This document shows positions 26,540 to 36,800 of a stretch of DNA of 64,000 nt, piece after piece. Position 1 is the stretch's first letter; the number at the start of each line of letters is the position of its first letter. The notes under the pieces are model-generated. The model did not search any database and was not told the DNA's origin. It worked only from the letters and a program-made list of their open reading frames with translations. The position numbers and the translations under genes were made by a program. Origin of the DNA: an uncultured Parabacteroides sp. (GTDB lineage Bacteria > Bacteroidota > Bacteroidia > Bacteroidales > Tannerellaceae); NCBI GenBank assembly GCA_900541965.1, contig UQLN01000016.1, positions 1-64,000 of the forward strand, read 5' to 3'.

Positions 26540-27694
26540 TTAAATAGGTAATGACTTCCCTATCCGATAGGCCCATCTCATAAAGAAACGGTGCAAAGGT
26601 GTTGACGGTAATTCATCCATTAATAAATCCGGACGGAATTCCCGAAGTATCAACCAATCCGCTTGTTTTACCCAGTGGACAAAAGATGGGTCCGGTTGGT
26701 GGGATTCCGATATGCGAAGTAATTCGTCCAAATTAAAGCATTCGCTAATCGCCCCGGCTCCGGAACGAACCGCATCACAAGCATTGCAAGCCTGTTCGAT
26801 ATGGGTGGGTACCATCAATACAGGTTTCCCCAGATACATCGCTTCGCAAACCGATTCAAAACCGGCAGTTGTGGCATATGCTTTTGCCCCAGCCATATAG
26901 CGGATAAAAAGCGTATCGTTCAACTGGTGAAAAGAAAGACGATTATCAACCTTTACCTCCTGCTCCACCCCTTTTTTATCCCAAAAGATATGCAACCCGA
27001 CAGCCGGATGTTTCTCATGCCAGTTTTTTATCTCTTCGCTAAAACCGCTGTTCAGTAAGTAGCCGTGCAAATAATCCCCCGCCGAGGCAGTCGTTTCCAG
27101 AACTTCACGCCTTAATAACGGAGGTACGACAACCAGATTATCCGAAGGTACTTCCCTCATTTTGCGGAAAGACAAAGCCAGTTTCTTTGCGGCTCCTATC
27201 GCTGTGATACGGGTAAAGAACTTCAAAGAGGCCAACGACACCGGATTCAACTTCGGAAACACAAAATCCGGATGAAGAAACAGGTACTGATGTGCTATAC
27301 AAACCATCAATGCTTTCGGACGGCAAAACAGATAAGTCAGCCCCGTCAGCAATTCATAGAAGTTTACTACCACATCAGCACCTGTTTCCTTTATCATACG
27401 GTTGATATAATGAATACTTGCCGCATATTTATGCAACCGGAAAAGATTATATCCGACACTGCTAAGCAGATTGACCTGCTTATTCTTTGCTGAAGGCAGG
27501 AAGTTCGGACTTTCGAACGGATAAACTGGCACACCTATTTTCTCCGTAAAGAAGGACGGCAGTTTACGTGCCGGGCTCTTGCCAACCAGTACACCTACCA
27601 CCTGATGCCCTTCATCCGTTAATTTTCCCCGCAAAGACAAAGCTTGGGTAAGATGTCCACGCCCTTCTCCCTGAATGATAAAAAGTATTTTCAT
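26540..27694 (-). CDS. MurG-like glycosyltransferase (GT-B)
   Basis: A 384-residue GT-B fold protein. The N-terminal glycine-rich loop GEGRGHLTQALSLRGKL (residues 9-25) and the C-terminal nucleotide-sugar region (KAYATTAGFESVCEAMYLGKPVLMVPTHIEQ..., about 275-310) match the MurG/UDP-glycosyltransferase superfamily, but overall it is not MurG. It overlaps the upstream LpxH-like gene by 4 bp, so the two products probably work on one envelope lipid or glycolipid. Donor and acceptor are unknown. Confidence 0.82.
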   Translation of the reverse strand: MKILFIIQGEGRGHLTQALSLRGKLTDEGHQVVGVLVGKSPARKLPSFFTEKIGVPVYPFESPNFLPSAKNKQVNLLSSVGYNLFRLHKYAASIHYINRMIKETGADVVVNFYELLTGLTYLFCRPKALMVCIAHQYLFLHPDFVFPKLNPVSLASLKFFTRITAIGAAKKLALSFRKMREVPSDNLVVVPPLLRREVLETTASAGDYLHGYLLNSGFSEEIKNWHEKHPAVGLHIFWDKKGVEQEVKVDNRLSFHQLNDTLFIRYMAGAKAYATTAGFESVCEAMYLGKPVLMVPTHIEQACNACDAVRSGAGAISECFNLDELLRISESHQPDPSFVHWVKQADWLILREFRPDLLMDELPSTPLHRFFMRWAYRIGKSLPI

Positions 27695-28491
27695 ATTACC
27701 TCAGCATAAAGTTCATTGGAAGGCGCAGCCTCCACGTTTCCATAGACAGCTTTATCATAATGAATGATGCTCCACTCTCCTTGTTCATTTTCGACCAGTG
27801 CAGTCATACTCTCCACCCAATCGCCGGAATTCAGATAATGAACAGAGCCATACCATACGTTTGCCGCCTGATGAATATGTCCGCAAATAATACCGTCCAG
27901 TTTCTTTGCTTCCGCCAGCGTCACCAGTTCCTTTTCAAAATCGGAGATATAGGAAACGGCACTTTTTACTTTATGCTTTACATGTTGCGCCAGGGAGAAA
28001 TAAGGTTTTCCCTGTTTTTCCCGTTTCTGGTTATATATTTTATTCAGCCAAAGCAGAAAAGTGTACCCCATATCCCCCAGCATGGCAAGCCAGCGCATAT
28101 GGGAAGTCACCGTATCGAATATATCGCCATGAGTAACCAGATAGCGTTTGCCGTGGCTGTTCAACAGATAATCTTTTACAATGGTAAGATTTGAAAAAGA
28201 GAATGGAACCAGTTTATCGAGAAAATCATCGTGGTTTCCACGGATATAGACAATCTCTGTACCCTGTTTCTCCATCATTTTCATAAGTACTTTGAAGAAA
28301 TCCGTTTGTTGCTGTTTCCAGCGGCGTCCGGATTTTTGCAGTTGCCAGCCATCGATAATATCTCCATTCAGTATCAGACGGCCGCAGTTTACATGTTTAA
28401 GGAAATTCGTTACTTCCTCGGTTTTCGAATGTTCCGAACCAAGGTGGATGTCCGAAAGGACAATAGTAGGATAGTACTTTCTAAATTTCAT
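27691..28491 (-). CDS. LpxH-like metallophosphoesterase
   Basis: A 266-residue calcineurin-type phosphoesterase: metal ligands in SDIHLGSEHS (about 14-23), NGDIIDGW (about 42-49), RGNHDDFLD (about 85-93), THGDIFD and GHIHQAAN. It resembles UDP-2,3-diacylglucosamine diphosphatases of the LpxH-related type, which cleave UDP-diacyl-glucosamine to lipid X. Whether this paralogue works in lipid A or on another nucleotide-lipid is open; the translational coupling to a glycosyltransferase favours a dedicated glycolipid pathway. Confidence 0.85.
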   Translation of the reverse strand: MKFRKYYPTIVLSDIHLGSEHSKTEEVTNFLKHVNCGRLILNGDIIDGWQLQKSGRRWKQQQTDFFKVLMKMMEKQGTEIVYIRGNHDDFLDKLVPFSFSNLTIVKDYLLNSHGKRYLVTHGDIFDTVTSHMRWLAMLGDMGYTFLLWLNKIYNQKREKQGKPYFSLAQHVKHKVKSAVSYISDFEKELVTLAEAKKLDGIICGHIHQAANVWYGSVHYLNSGDWVESMTALVENEQGEWSIIHYDKAVYGNVEAAPSNELYAEVI

Positions 28492-28625
28492 GTTCTTCGT
28501 ATTAACACACTACAAAAGAACATACTTCATATTACGGAGATACGACAAGCGGATGAAAAACCTCTTTCATATCTCCGGGATTAAAAACACTTTATCCGTC
28601 CGTTCACACAATATGGACGTACAAT

Positions 28626-28654
28626 AAAAAGGCCACTCCTTCACAGGAGCAGCC
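28626..28654 (-). terminator. Terminator of the EF-G-like gene
   Basis: On the minus strand GGCTGCTCCT/AGGAGTGGCC forms a stem with GTGA loop followed by TTTTT, just downstream of the stop at 28681. Confidence 0.85.
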
Positions 28655-28680
28655 AATTTTCAATTTATAGAAAATCCAAA

Positions 28681-30837
28681 TCAATCTTCTGCCTGAGAAG
28701 CCTCGTATGCTTTCAACAGCTTTTCCTGAACATCGGAAGGAACCAGCTCGTAAGCTGCAAACTTCATTGTAAATGAAGCACGTCCACCGGTGATGGAACT
28801 TAAAGAGGTTGAATACGAAGACATCTCTTTCAAAGGTACTTTAGCCAGCAGCTTTTCGTAACCTTTCTCACTGTTCATACCCATGATTATGGCACGACGT
28901 CCCTGCAAATCGCTCATTACGTCGCCCAGATAATCTGCCGGAACAGAAACCTCTACATCATATACAGGTTCCAGGATTTTAGGACCGGCTTCTTTAAAGG
29001 CTGTACTGAAGGCATTACGTCCAGCCAGCATAAATGAAATTTCATTACTGTCTACCGGGTGCATCTTTCCATCGTAAACAATGATGCGCACGTCGCGGGC
29101 ATATGAACCGGTCAACGGACCCTGTTCCATACGTGCCATGATACCTTTCAGAATAGCAGGCAAGAAACGGGCATCAATGGCACCACCCACAATACTGTTT
29201 ATAAATACCAGTTTGCCGCCCCATTCCAACTCTACAGTCTGGGTATCACGTACGCTGATTTTGTATTCCTGTCCACCGAAACGGTACATATCCGGAGCCG
29301 GCATGCCTTCGTAATACGGTTCGACAATCAGATGAACTTCACCAAACTGTCCGGCACCACCGGATTGTTTCTTATGCCGATAGTCTGCACGCGCCGCTTT
29401 CGTGATTGTTTCACGATATGGGATTTTCGGTTCCAGAAATTCGATTGGCAATTTATCGTTATTTTCAATTCTCCATTTCAACGTACGGAGATGGAATTCA
29501 CCCTGACCCGAAATAATTGTCTGTTTCAATTCTTTAGACTGTTCAACCATCCATGTCGGGTCCTCTTCGCGCATGCGGAACAGAATTTCCATCATTTTTT
29601 CCGAATCTGCCTCATTTACCGGCTTCACAGCACGGCGATATTTCGGATCCGGATACTTAATAAAGTCAAAACGATAGTTGCAACCTTTGCCATTCAAGGT
29701 ATTACCACGACGTACGTCTTTCAGTTTCACAGTAGCACCGATATCTCCGGCTACCATTTCGGATACTTCCGTACGGGTCTGTCCTGCCACGGAGAACAAC
29801 TGTGCAATACGTTCTTTTGAACCACGGTCTGCATTCAATAAATCATCCCCTGCTTTTACTTTTCCTGAGATTACTTTGAAATAAGAAACCTGTCCGATAT
29901 GAGGTTCTACAGTAGTCTTAAAGAAGAACAGGCTGGTAGGACCATTGGAGTCCGGAGTAACTTCAACACCTTCGGTTGTAACCAAACGCGGCATTTTATC
30001 CGTACAAGGAACTACATTGCCGAGGAATTCGAGCGTACGGCGAACGCACATATCACGACCGGCACATACACAGAATACGGGGAACATACCACGGATAACC
30101 AAACCGGCACGAATACCGGCACGCATATCGTCTTCACTCAATGTACCTTCTTCGAAGAATTTTTCCATCAGCATGTCATCGTTTTCTGCCGCAGCTTCCA
30201 CCAATGCTTTATGGAGTTCCATTGCTTTGTCCATTTCTTCGGCAGGGATTTCCAATACATCAGGAACACCACCTTCCGGTTTCCAGCGGTACATTTTCAT
30301 TTTCAATACATCGACAACCGCATTGAAAGAAGCACCGGTTGAAACCGGATATTGGATAGGCACCACCTTGCTGCCATACATATCTTTCAGCTGAGCAATT
30401 GTTCCATCGTAGTCAGCCTTATCGTTATCCAACTGATTGACAACAAAAATAACCGGTTTATGGAATTGTTCCGTATACCTGAACTGGTTGATTGTTCCTA
30501 CTTCCACCCCATATTGAGCATTCAGTACCATCAATGCGGTATCCGTAACATTCAAAGCGGAAACAGCACCTCCGATAAAATCGTCAGAACCCGGACAATC
30601 TATGAAATTAAGCTTTCTATCCTGCCATTCTACACTGAAAACGGTCGAGAATACCGAGTAACCATACTCCTTCTCAACCGGGAAATAATCGCTCACTGTA
30701 TTTCCCGCATCTACAGTACCGCGACGTTTTATAACTCCACCCTCGTAAAGCATCGCTTCAGCGAGAGTGGTTTTCCCAGAGCCCGAACTTCCCAAGATTG
30801 AGATGTTCTTAATTTCATTTGTTTGGTATACTTTCAT
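28681..30837 (-). CDS. EF-G paralogue with altered GTPase motifs (EF-G2-like)
   Basis: A 718-residue elongation-factor-G homologue with all five domains; PYRETIT and the domain IV/V region are recognisable. The P-loop GSSGSGKTT (residues 16-24) is intact, but the G3 motif reads DCPGSDDF (80-87) where EF-G has DTPGHVDF, so the catalytic histidine is a serine, and G4 reads NQLD (134-137) instead of NKxD. Bacteroides EF-G2, a paralogue lacking GTPase activity and used in starvation and gut colonisation, is the obvious relative (established knowledge; orthology is my inference). Start chosen at 30837; the longer frame adds nine unlikely residues. Confidence 0.87.
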   Translation of the reverse strand: MKVYQTNEIKNISILGSSGSGKTTLAEAMLYEGGVIKRRGTVDAGNTVSDYFPVEKEYGYSVFSTVFSVEWQDRKLNFIDCPGSDDFIGGAVSALNVTDTALMVLNAQYGVEVGTINQFRYTEQFHKPVIFVVNQLDNDKADYDGTIAQLKDMYGSKVVPIQYPVSTGASFNAVVDVLKMKMYRWKPEGGVPDVLEIPAEEMDKAMELHKALVEAAAENDDMLMEKFFEEGTLSEDDMRAGIRAGLVIRGMFPVFCVCAGRDMCVRRTLEFLGNVVPCTDKMPRLVTTEGVEVTPDSNGPTSLFFFKTTVEPHIGQVSYFKVISGKVKAGDDLLNADRGSKERIAQLFSVAGQTRTEVSEMVAGDIGATVKLKDVRRGNTLNGKGCNYRFDFIKYPDPKYRRAVKPVNEADSEKMMEILFRMREEDPTWMVEQSKELKQTIISGQGEFHLRTLKWRIENNDKLPIEFLEPKIPYRETITKAARADYRHKKQSGGAGQFGEVHLIVEPYYEGMPAPDMYRFGGQEYKISVRDTQTVELEWGGKLVFINSIVGGAIDARFLPAILKGIMARMEQGPLTGSYARDVRIIVYDGKMHPVDSNEISFMLAGRNAFSTAFKEAGPKILEPVYDVEVSVPADYLGDVMSDLQGRRAIIMGMNSEKGYEKLLAKVPLKEMSSYSTSLSSITGGRASFTMKFAAYELVPSDVQEKLLKAYEASQAED

Positions 30838-30932
30838 GATATCAAGGTATTTTATGTTTAACAATAATATCTATTCACAAACTTTCCGTTCATGAGCCCG
30901 CAAATTAGAGATTGTGCAGGAGAAAAACAATT

Positions 30933-30977
30933 ATGGGCCGACTGTTTGAGAACTATGTTCTTTAACAGTCAACCCAT
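30933..30977 (-). terminator. Terminator of glutamine synthetase
   Basis: ATGGGTTGACTGTT pairs with AACAGTCGGCCCAT with one internal two-base mismatch, continued by an inner AGAAC/GTTCT stem; AATTGTTTTT follows on the minus strand. It separates glutamine synthetase from the EF-G-like gene. Confidence 0.75.
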
Positions 30978-31008
30978 AAAATACCTTAAATTTAGGAAGA
31001 TAGACAGG

Positions 31009-32511
31009 TTATCCGCAATGGAAATAACGTGTTACCAATTCCAGCATGCCTTCCGGGTCATTTTTTAAATCCTCACGCAAGGTCAAGTCATTATAATCTT
31101 TCAACTTTTTAATAATGCCATCGATCATGCTCGGACTAAATACTTTGTATTGTTCGAAAACGGCACGCTGTTTCTGCAAACGTTCTGCGGAAGCCATACA
31201 ACTATCCGGCAGTTGATCCAAAGATTTCAGACGGTCTTTATTTTCATCCTGATGGATATTTACATTTACATACGTCTTTTCGGCAACTTCCAGTGCATCC
31301 GGAATTTCAAAACCATGACGGCAGGCTACAGCCAATCCGGCAAGTAGCTGGTACAAGTCGGCAGAACCATCCGGCGAACGCATTTCTACGGTTTGTTTTT
31401 GAGTCGTATCGTAATGGCTATCTTTTTCCAACGGATTCGCCAATGCACACATATCTTTCTTTGCAGCCCATCCGAGCGGCACACGTACCAATACGGAACG
31501 GTTCCGGTCGCCCCAACAAATATTAGTAGGAGCTTCCTGATGAGGTACCAGACGGAAATAAGAAGTCGGATTGGTATTACCGAATGCAGTAATAGACGGA
31601 GCCAGCTTCATCATTCCTGCAATCGCCTTACGTGCCGTTTCCGACAATACACCGTTTGCCAGCATCTGGTTCTTGCCGTCTTTCATAATACGCATATGAA
31701 CGTGCAAGCCCGAACCGGCTTTACCTGCCGTAATTTTAGGAGCAAACGTGATATCCAATCCATATTCATAGGCCAGGTTACGGATTACCCATTTGGCAAT
31801 CATCAACTGGTCTGCTGCATCTTCTACCTTCGTCGGTAAAAACTCAATTTCATTCTGCTCATATACTTTTCCATTCAAAGTAAAATTACCAACTTCGGAA
31901 TGACCGTATTTTATCTGCCCGCCAGCCTGTGCGATATACTGCATACATTGCGTACGGAACTGGTTAAACTTGGCATATGGTCCGGATTCGTGATAGCCAC
32001 GCTGATCTGTTGCCGGGAACAGTTCTTCTTCGTCGGATATTACATAATATTCAAGTTCTCCCATCGCTTCAAATTCCATTCCTGTTACTTCGGTGAAAGC
32101 CTTGCTTGCCTTATACAAAGTATACTCAGGAGAACTTTCCAGCGGTTCGCCGTCTTTATTAAAGAAGGAACACAGCATGCTCAAAGTCGGAATTTCTGCG
32201 AACGGGTCAATAAAAGCCGTACGGAAACGAGGTATTACATACAGGTCGCTACTTCCCGCTTCGATAAAAGAAAAAAGGCTGGAGCCATCCACACGTTCTC
32301 CACAAGTCAGGATTGCATCCAGGTATGCGGCATTATTTATTACAAAGTTCAACGTTTTCAGGCGGCCGTCGCCAGCCGGATACATAAAATTGACCATGCG
32401 GATACTATTTTCTTCTATATAAGAAACAATATCGGCTTTAGTAAATTCACAAGAGGGTTTCTGGAGAGCTGCAACCAATAAGTTTGCATTCATTTTAAGT
32501 TCATCTTTCAT
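31009..32511 (-). CDS. Glutamine synthetase
   Basis: A 500-residue glutamine synthetase-family enzyme. Conserved active-site strings visible are EAMGELEYYV (metal-binding Glu), KITAGKAGSGLHVHMRI (ATP/metal region, about residue 260), NPTSYFRLVPHQEAP (about 313-327) and NRSVLVRVP. It ligates ammonia to glutamate. At 500 residues it is somewhat longer than the ~470 of GlnA-I and much shorter than the ~730 of GlnN-III, so I leave the type open. I choose the ATG at 32511 because a -7 box at 32562-32570 lies downstream of the earlier in-frame ATGs. Confidence 0.88.
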   Translation of the reverse strand: MKDELKMNANLLVAALQKPSCEFTKADIVSYIEENSIRMVNFMYPAGDGRLKTLNFVINNAAYLDAILTCGERVDGSSLFSFIEAGSSDLYVIPRFRTAFIDPFAEIPTLSMLCSFFNKDGEPLESSPEYTLYKASKAFTEVTGMEFEAMGELEYYVISDEEELFPATDQRGYHESGPYAKFNQFRTQCMQYIAQAGGQIKYGHSEVGNFTLNGKVYEQNEIEFLPTKVEDAADQLMIAKWVIRNLAYEYGLDITFAPKITAGKAGSGLHVHMRIMKDGKNQMLANGVLSETARKAIAGMMKLAPSITAFGNTNPTSYFRLVPHQEAPTNICWGDRNRSVLVRVPLGWAAKKDMCALANPLEKDSHYDTTQKQTVEMRSPDGSADLYQLLAGLAVACRHGFEIPDALEVAEKTYVNVNIHQDENKDRLKSLDQLPDSCMASAERLQKQRAVFEQYKVFSPSMIDGIIKKLKDYNDLTLREDLKNDPEGMLELVTRYFHCG

Positions 32512-32561
32512 ACCTTTCACTTTTTGATAATAGATCGGATTAACATTTTTATTTGATTGCG

Positions 32562-32570
32562 CCAAAGATA
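32562..32570 (-). promoter_or_regulatory. -7 box of the glutamine synthetase gene
   Basis: TATCTTTGG on the minus strand matches TAnnTTTG and lies 51 bp upstream of the chosen start. The -33 match is weak. Confidence 0.55.
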
Positions 32571-32687
32571 AACAGTTTCCCCATACAACATTCAGATTAT
32601 TCATAAAAATAAAAAGTTCAGCGATATTTAACAATCTGACAGGTTATGGGCAAAGATTCCCCTTCCGGACTGGAATAATTTATCATT

Positions 32688-32775
32688 CATAGTTATGATT
32701 TTTCTAAACCATAACTATGATTTTCTAAAACCATACTTATGATTCCCCAAAACACAACTACAAATAAAAACTACC
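32688..32775. repeat. Short array of 22-bp units upstream of glutamine synthetase
   Basis: Three clear units of exactly 22 bp, starting CATAGTTATGATTTT, CATAACTATGATTTT and CATACTTATGATT, plus a degenerate fourth. Units 1 and 2 carry a 10-bp word and its reverse complement, so they can also pair as a hairpin. The period and the A-rich/dyad/T-rich make-up recall the elements at 7889 and 57851, but the leader and tail are missing. Confidence 0.55.
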
Positions 32776-32822
32776 GGACCGGCCCGGAGTAAACAAATCG
32801 TCTAAGAACTTTTTTAAATCTC

Positions 32823-32853
32823 TTGCATATTAAAAATATTATCCTACCTTTGC
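32823..32853 (+). promoter_or_regulatory. Promoter of tRNA-Trp
   Basis: TTG at 32823-32825, 19-nt spacer, TACCTTTGC at 32845-32853: a perfect Bacteroidota promoter 10 bp ahead of the tRNA. Confidence 0.85.
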
Positions 32854-32862
32854 ACCCGCAAT

Positions 32863-32935
32863 ACGGAAGTAGCTCAGTTGGTAGAGCACTGGTCTCCAAA
32901 ACCAGGTGTCGGGAGTTCGAGCCTCTCCTTCCGTG
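32863..32935 (+). tRNA. tRNA-Trp (CCA)
   Basis: Acceptor ACGGAAG pairs with CTTCCGT, discriminator G. The anticodon arm CTGGT-CTCCAAA-ACCAG gives anticodon CCA, and the T-loop is TTCGAGC. CCA end not encoded. Confidence 0.96.
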
Positions 32936-32976
32936 CTTACGTTAAAAAAAACAGCAAGAATTCTCTCCTCTTCCAA

Positions 32977-33312
32977 TTATTTGGATTTTAATAATTCCGA
33001 AGCTTGTTCTCCAAAAACAATTTTAAGTATCTGGTCTTTTTTTTCCGGGTCTAATTTTATTTGTAACACAGCCTCCGTTATAACCTCTCCCCCTTTGGTA
33101 AGCGTGTATTTGTCCGGAAATGTAATAATATCGACTACAGACACCTGCAATACCTTTGCAATCTGCAATAAAGTATTATACTTAAGTTCTCTTTCGCCGG
33201 ACATGATAAGGCTTAATCCAGCTTGTTTCATTCCAATCTGGGCTGCCAGGTATTCCTGCGAATAACCTTTGTTTCTTCGTATTGTATCTATATTCTCTAA
33301 GATGTTATTCAT
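32977..33312 (-). CDS. XRE-family helix-turn-helix regulator
   Basis: A 111-residue protein with an N-terminal Cro/C1-type HTH (IRRNKGYSQEYLAAQIGMKQAGLSLIMSGERELKYNTLLQIAKVL, about residues 11-56) and a short C-terminal helical tail. It is divergent from the SusC/SusD operon with a ~150-bp shared control region and could regulate it, but small XRE proteins of this sort are also common as stand-alone genes; no operator is recognisable. Confidence 0.85.
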   Translation of the reverse strand: MNNILENIDTIRRNKGYSQEYLAAQIGMKQAGLSLIMSGERELKYNTLLQIAKVLQVSVVDIITFPDKYTLTKGGEVITEAVLQIKLDPEKKDQILKIVFGEQASELLKSK

Positions 33313-33378
33313 ACGGGCAATTTAACAATTGTAGCTAAAAAAAATTAATATATAATGCAATAATTTATTTCATTTATT

Positions 33379-33410
33379 TTTGCACATATAACATTTTGTA
33401 ATATATTTGC
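33379..33410 (+). promoter_or_regulatory. Promoter of the SusC/SusD operon
   Basis: TTTG at 33379-33382, 19-nt spacer, TATATTTGC at 33402-33410. The predicted transcript begins around 33415 with a hairpin AATAGT-GAAAA-ACTATT (33418-33434) and a leader of about 400 nt before SusC. Confidence 0.8.
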
Positions 33411-33457
33411 AGCATTGAATAGTGAAAAACTATTAACGAGGCTTGTGGTTTACCGCC

Positions 33458-33613
33458 ATGAATAGAATTAGAGACAGATTCAAGTGTTTACCTCAAATTA
33501 TTTTGAGTATGAGACGAAGTACGATTAATTATTTAATCAAGAGGGCAAGTATATTAATGCTTGCTTGTCTTGCGTATTCAATCCGGACAAAACCTCTCAT
33601 AGAGACCTCCTGA
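33458..33613 (+). CDS. Possible 51-residue leader ORF in the SusC 5' region
   Basis: An ATG-started frame of 51 codons lies within the long untranslated leader of the SusC/SusD transcript. The product is strongly basic with a hydrophobic stretch (ILMLACLAYS, about residues 32-41). I know no family for it. It could be a leader peptide, a small membrane protein or chance; codon use gives no clear answer. Confidence 0.25.
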   Translation: MNRIRDRFKCLPQIILSMRRSTINYLIKRASILMLACLAYSIRTKPLIETS

Positions 33614-33824
33614 AACAAGTTGCCTCTCATAACAAAACTGTTTATCCAATGTTCATTTATTCAATCAATTTTCACAAACAAAATTCACAAAAACAATCTC
33701 TCTCATTATAAACACCTAATTAACACAAACAGCAATGGTAACATAATTTTAAAATTCAAAATTCACTTGGACGGATACGTCCTCTATGTTTTTTAACCTT
33801 ATATTCATTAATAACACAAAGAGT

Positions 33825-36800
33825 ATGGAAGAATCTTTTAAGAAAAGCACACTCACTAACAATCGCGGGACATGCCACCTATTCAGGATGTTGACCTTAC
33901 TGCTCCTCGCGCTATGTACAACCACAGTGTTTGCCCAGCAAAAAACAATCAAAGGGACTGTTGTCGACGCCAACGGCGAACCCTTAATCGGTGTAAACGT
34001 ATCTGTAAAAGGTACTACAATCGGTATTATTACCGATATGGATGGTAAATACAGCCTGGAAATACCGGCTAATGCAACACTCGTATTTTCTTATATCGGA
34101 TACCAGCCCCAGGAAATTGCGGCAGGAAACCAATCATCTATTAATGTAACGCTAAAAGAAGACACTCAAAAACTGGATGAAGTAGTAGTTGTCGGTTACG
34201 GCACACAGAAAAAGGTTACGGTTACCGGTTCTGTTGCCAGCGTAACAGGTGATGAACTACTTGCCTCTCCTACTACCAACCTGACAAACGGCATGGTAGG
34301 ACGTATGCCGGGTGTTATCGGTTTCCAGACAGCCGACGAACCGGGCGGCGGCGGTACAACAATCCGTATCCGCGGTACAAACTCATTAGGCAGCAAGGAC
34401 CCGCTGGTTGTAATCGACGGTATCCCCGACCGCGATGGCGGTATGAACCGTATTAATCCGAATGAAATTGAAACAATATCCGTTTTGAAAGACGCCTCTG
34501 CAGCCATCTACGGAGCCCGTGCAGCAAACGGTGTAATTTTGATTACGACAAAACGAGGCAAAGAAGGTAAACCGACCGTGTCTTTCAATGCCAGCGGCGG
34601 TTTCTCACAACCCAGCCGTTTACCGAAAATGTGTAACGCTTTCGAATATGCAACCATGATGAATGAAATCAACCCGGGCACATACAGCCAGGATGATTTA
34701 ACAAAGTTCCAGGACGGTAGCGATCCTTGGGGACATCCTAATACGGACTGGTTTGATACGGTATTGAAAAACGCTTCTCCTTTATACCGTGCCGACGTTG
34801 GGGTAAGCGGCGGTACTGAAAAAGTAAAATATTATGTCAACCTGGCTGCTAATGGTGAAGACGGTTTATATAAAAACTCGGCAAACCGCTACGACCAGTT
34901 CAGCTTGCGTACCAACCTGGATATAAAAACGAGCAAATATGTAAGTTTCCAGATAGGAACAACGGCCCGTATGGAAAATACCCAGTATCCGGCAAAAAGC
35001 GCAGGTGATATTTTCGCCGGTATCCGACGCAGCAAACCGACACAGCCGGCATTCTGGCCTACCGGAGAACCGGGACCGGATATCGAACGTGGCGATAACC
35101 CGGCCGTAACCTGTACGGATTATGCCGGATTCGACAAACAAAAGAACTACTATATCCAGAACAACGCCTCTGTAAATATCCAGATACCCTGGGTTGAAGG
35201 TTTGAGTTTGCGTGGTAATGCTTCTTATGACGTACATTTCTACAACAGAAGATTATTTAAAAAACCGATCGTCCTTTACTCATGGGATAATATACATGAA
35301 GACAGTTCCGGTCTGAGCGGTGCCAAGCGCTGGATCGAAGAACCTGAGTTAACAAGAGAACATTCAGACCAAACAGACTGGATGGTGAATGGCCTGATCG
35401 ATTATAACCGTACTTTCGGCAAACACAACATTGGCATTACGGTTGGTGTGGAAGCCCAGAAAAAACATAAGCAATATACGGATGCCTATCGTAAAGGTTT
35501 TATCTCCGACTTAAACCCCGAACTGAGCCTGGGCTCGGATGAAGGACAAAGAAACTCCGGTTATTCATGGAAAGAAGCACGCTTAAACTATTTCGGACGT
35601 GTATCTTACAATTTTATGGAACGTTATTTATTTGAATTCGTATGGCGTGCCGACGGTTCTTACCGCTTTCCTAAGAACAAACGCTATGGATTCTTTCCTG
35701 GCGTATCTGTTGCATGGCGTGCATCCGAAGAAAACTGGTGGAAAGAGAATATCCGTTTTATCGACTACTTCAAACTACGTGCTTCCGTTTCACAGACAGG
35801 TAACGATGCACTGCTGGACTCCAATAACAATTATGACCGTTCCATTCAATACCTGAACACATACGGATTTACAACCTACGGTTCCATTTTCAACGGAACA
35901 GAACAAAAACGTTTGTATCCGACACGTACCCCGAACCCCAATATTACCTGGGAAGTAGGAACGACTTACAATGTCGGTATGGATTTCAAATTCCTGCAAA
36001 ACCGTTTAAGTGTAGAAGCCGATGCTTTTTACCATAAACGTACCCATATGCTGATTTCGAGAAATGCTTCTTTACCGGAAATAACAGGTATCACTCTTCC
36101 GAAAGAAAATATCGGAGAGATGTGCAACCGGGGTATGGAAATGCTGGTAAGCTGGAACGACAGAGCCGGGAATGTAGATTACTATGCATCATTTAACATG
36201 ACTTATGCGAAAAATAAGATTTTATTCTGGGATGAAACGCCGGGGATTCCTTCTTATCAGGAATCGACAGGCATGCCGGTTGGTGCTAACCTGTATTATG
36301 TAGCCGATGGAATCTTCCACAACCAAGCAGAAATCAACAGCTATCCAACCTGGGGCGAAGAACAGGATAAAGACGGTAAACCGATTCTGGATGCCAACGG
36401 AAACAAGAAAACATCAGCCGTTCCCGGAGACATCCGTTTCCGCGATGTGAATGGCGACGGCAAAATCGATGCAGACGACCGTGTACGTTCAGACAAGACC
36501 GATGAACCTCGTTTCGTAGCCGGTATCACATTAGGAGCAAGTTGGAAAGGATGGGACATCATGGCTTTATTTCAGGCCGGTTTAGGCGGGCAAATGTATA
36601 TCCAGACATGGTCTGGCACAATCGGTAACTTCCTGAAACGTTATTACGACGAACGCTGGACACCGGAAAATCCGGATGCAAACGGTCCGCGTACCTACGA
36701 ACGTGAAAATCAATATTGGGTAAGTCCGTCCAACAACAATACTTACTTCCTGAAAAATGCAGATTACCTGCGTTTGAAAAATGTTGAACTGGGCTATACT

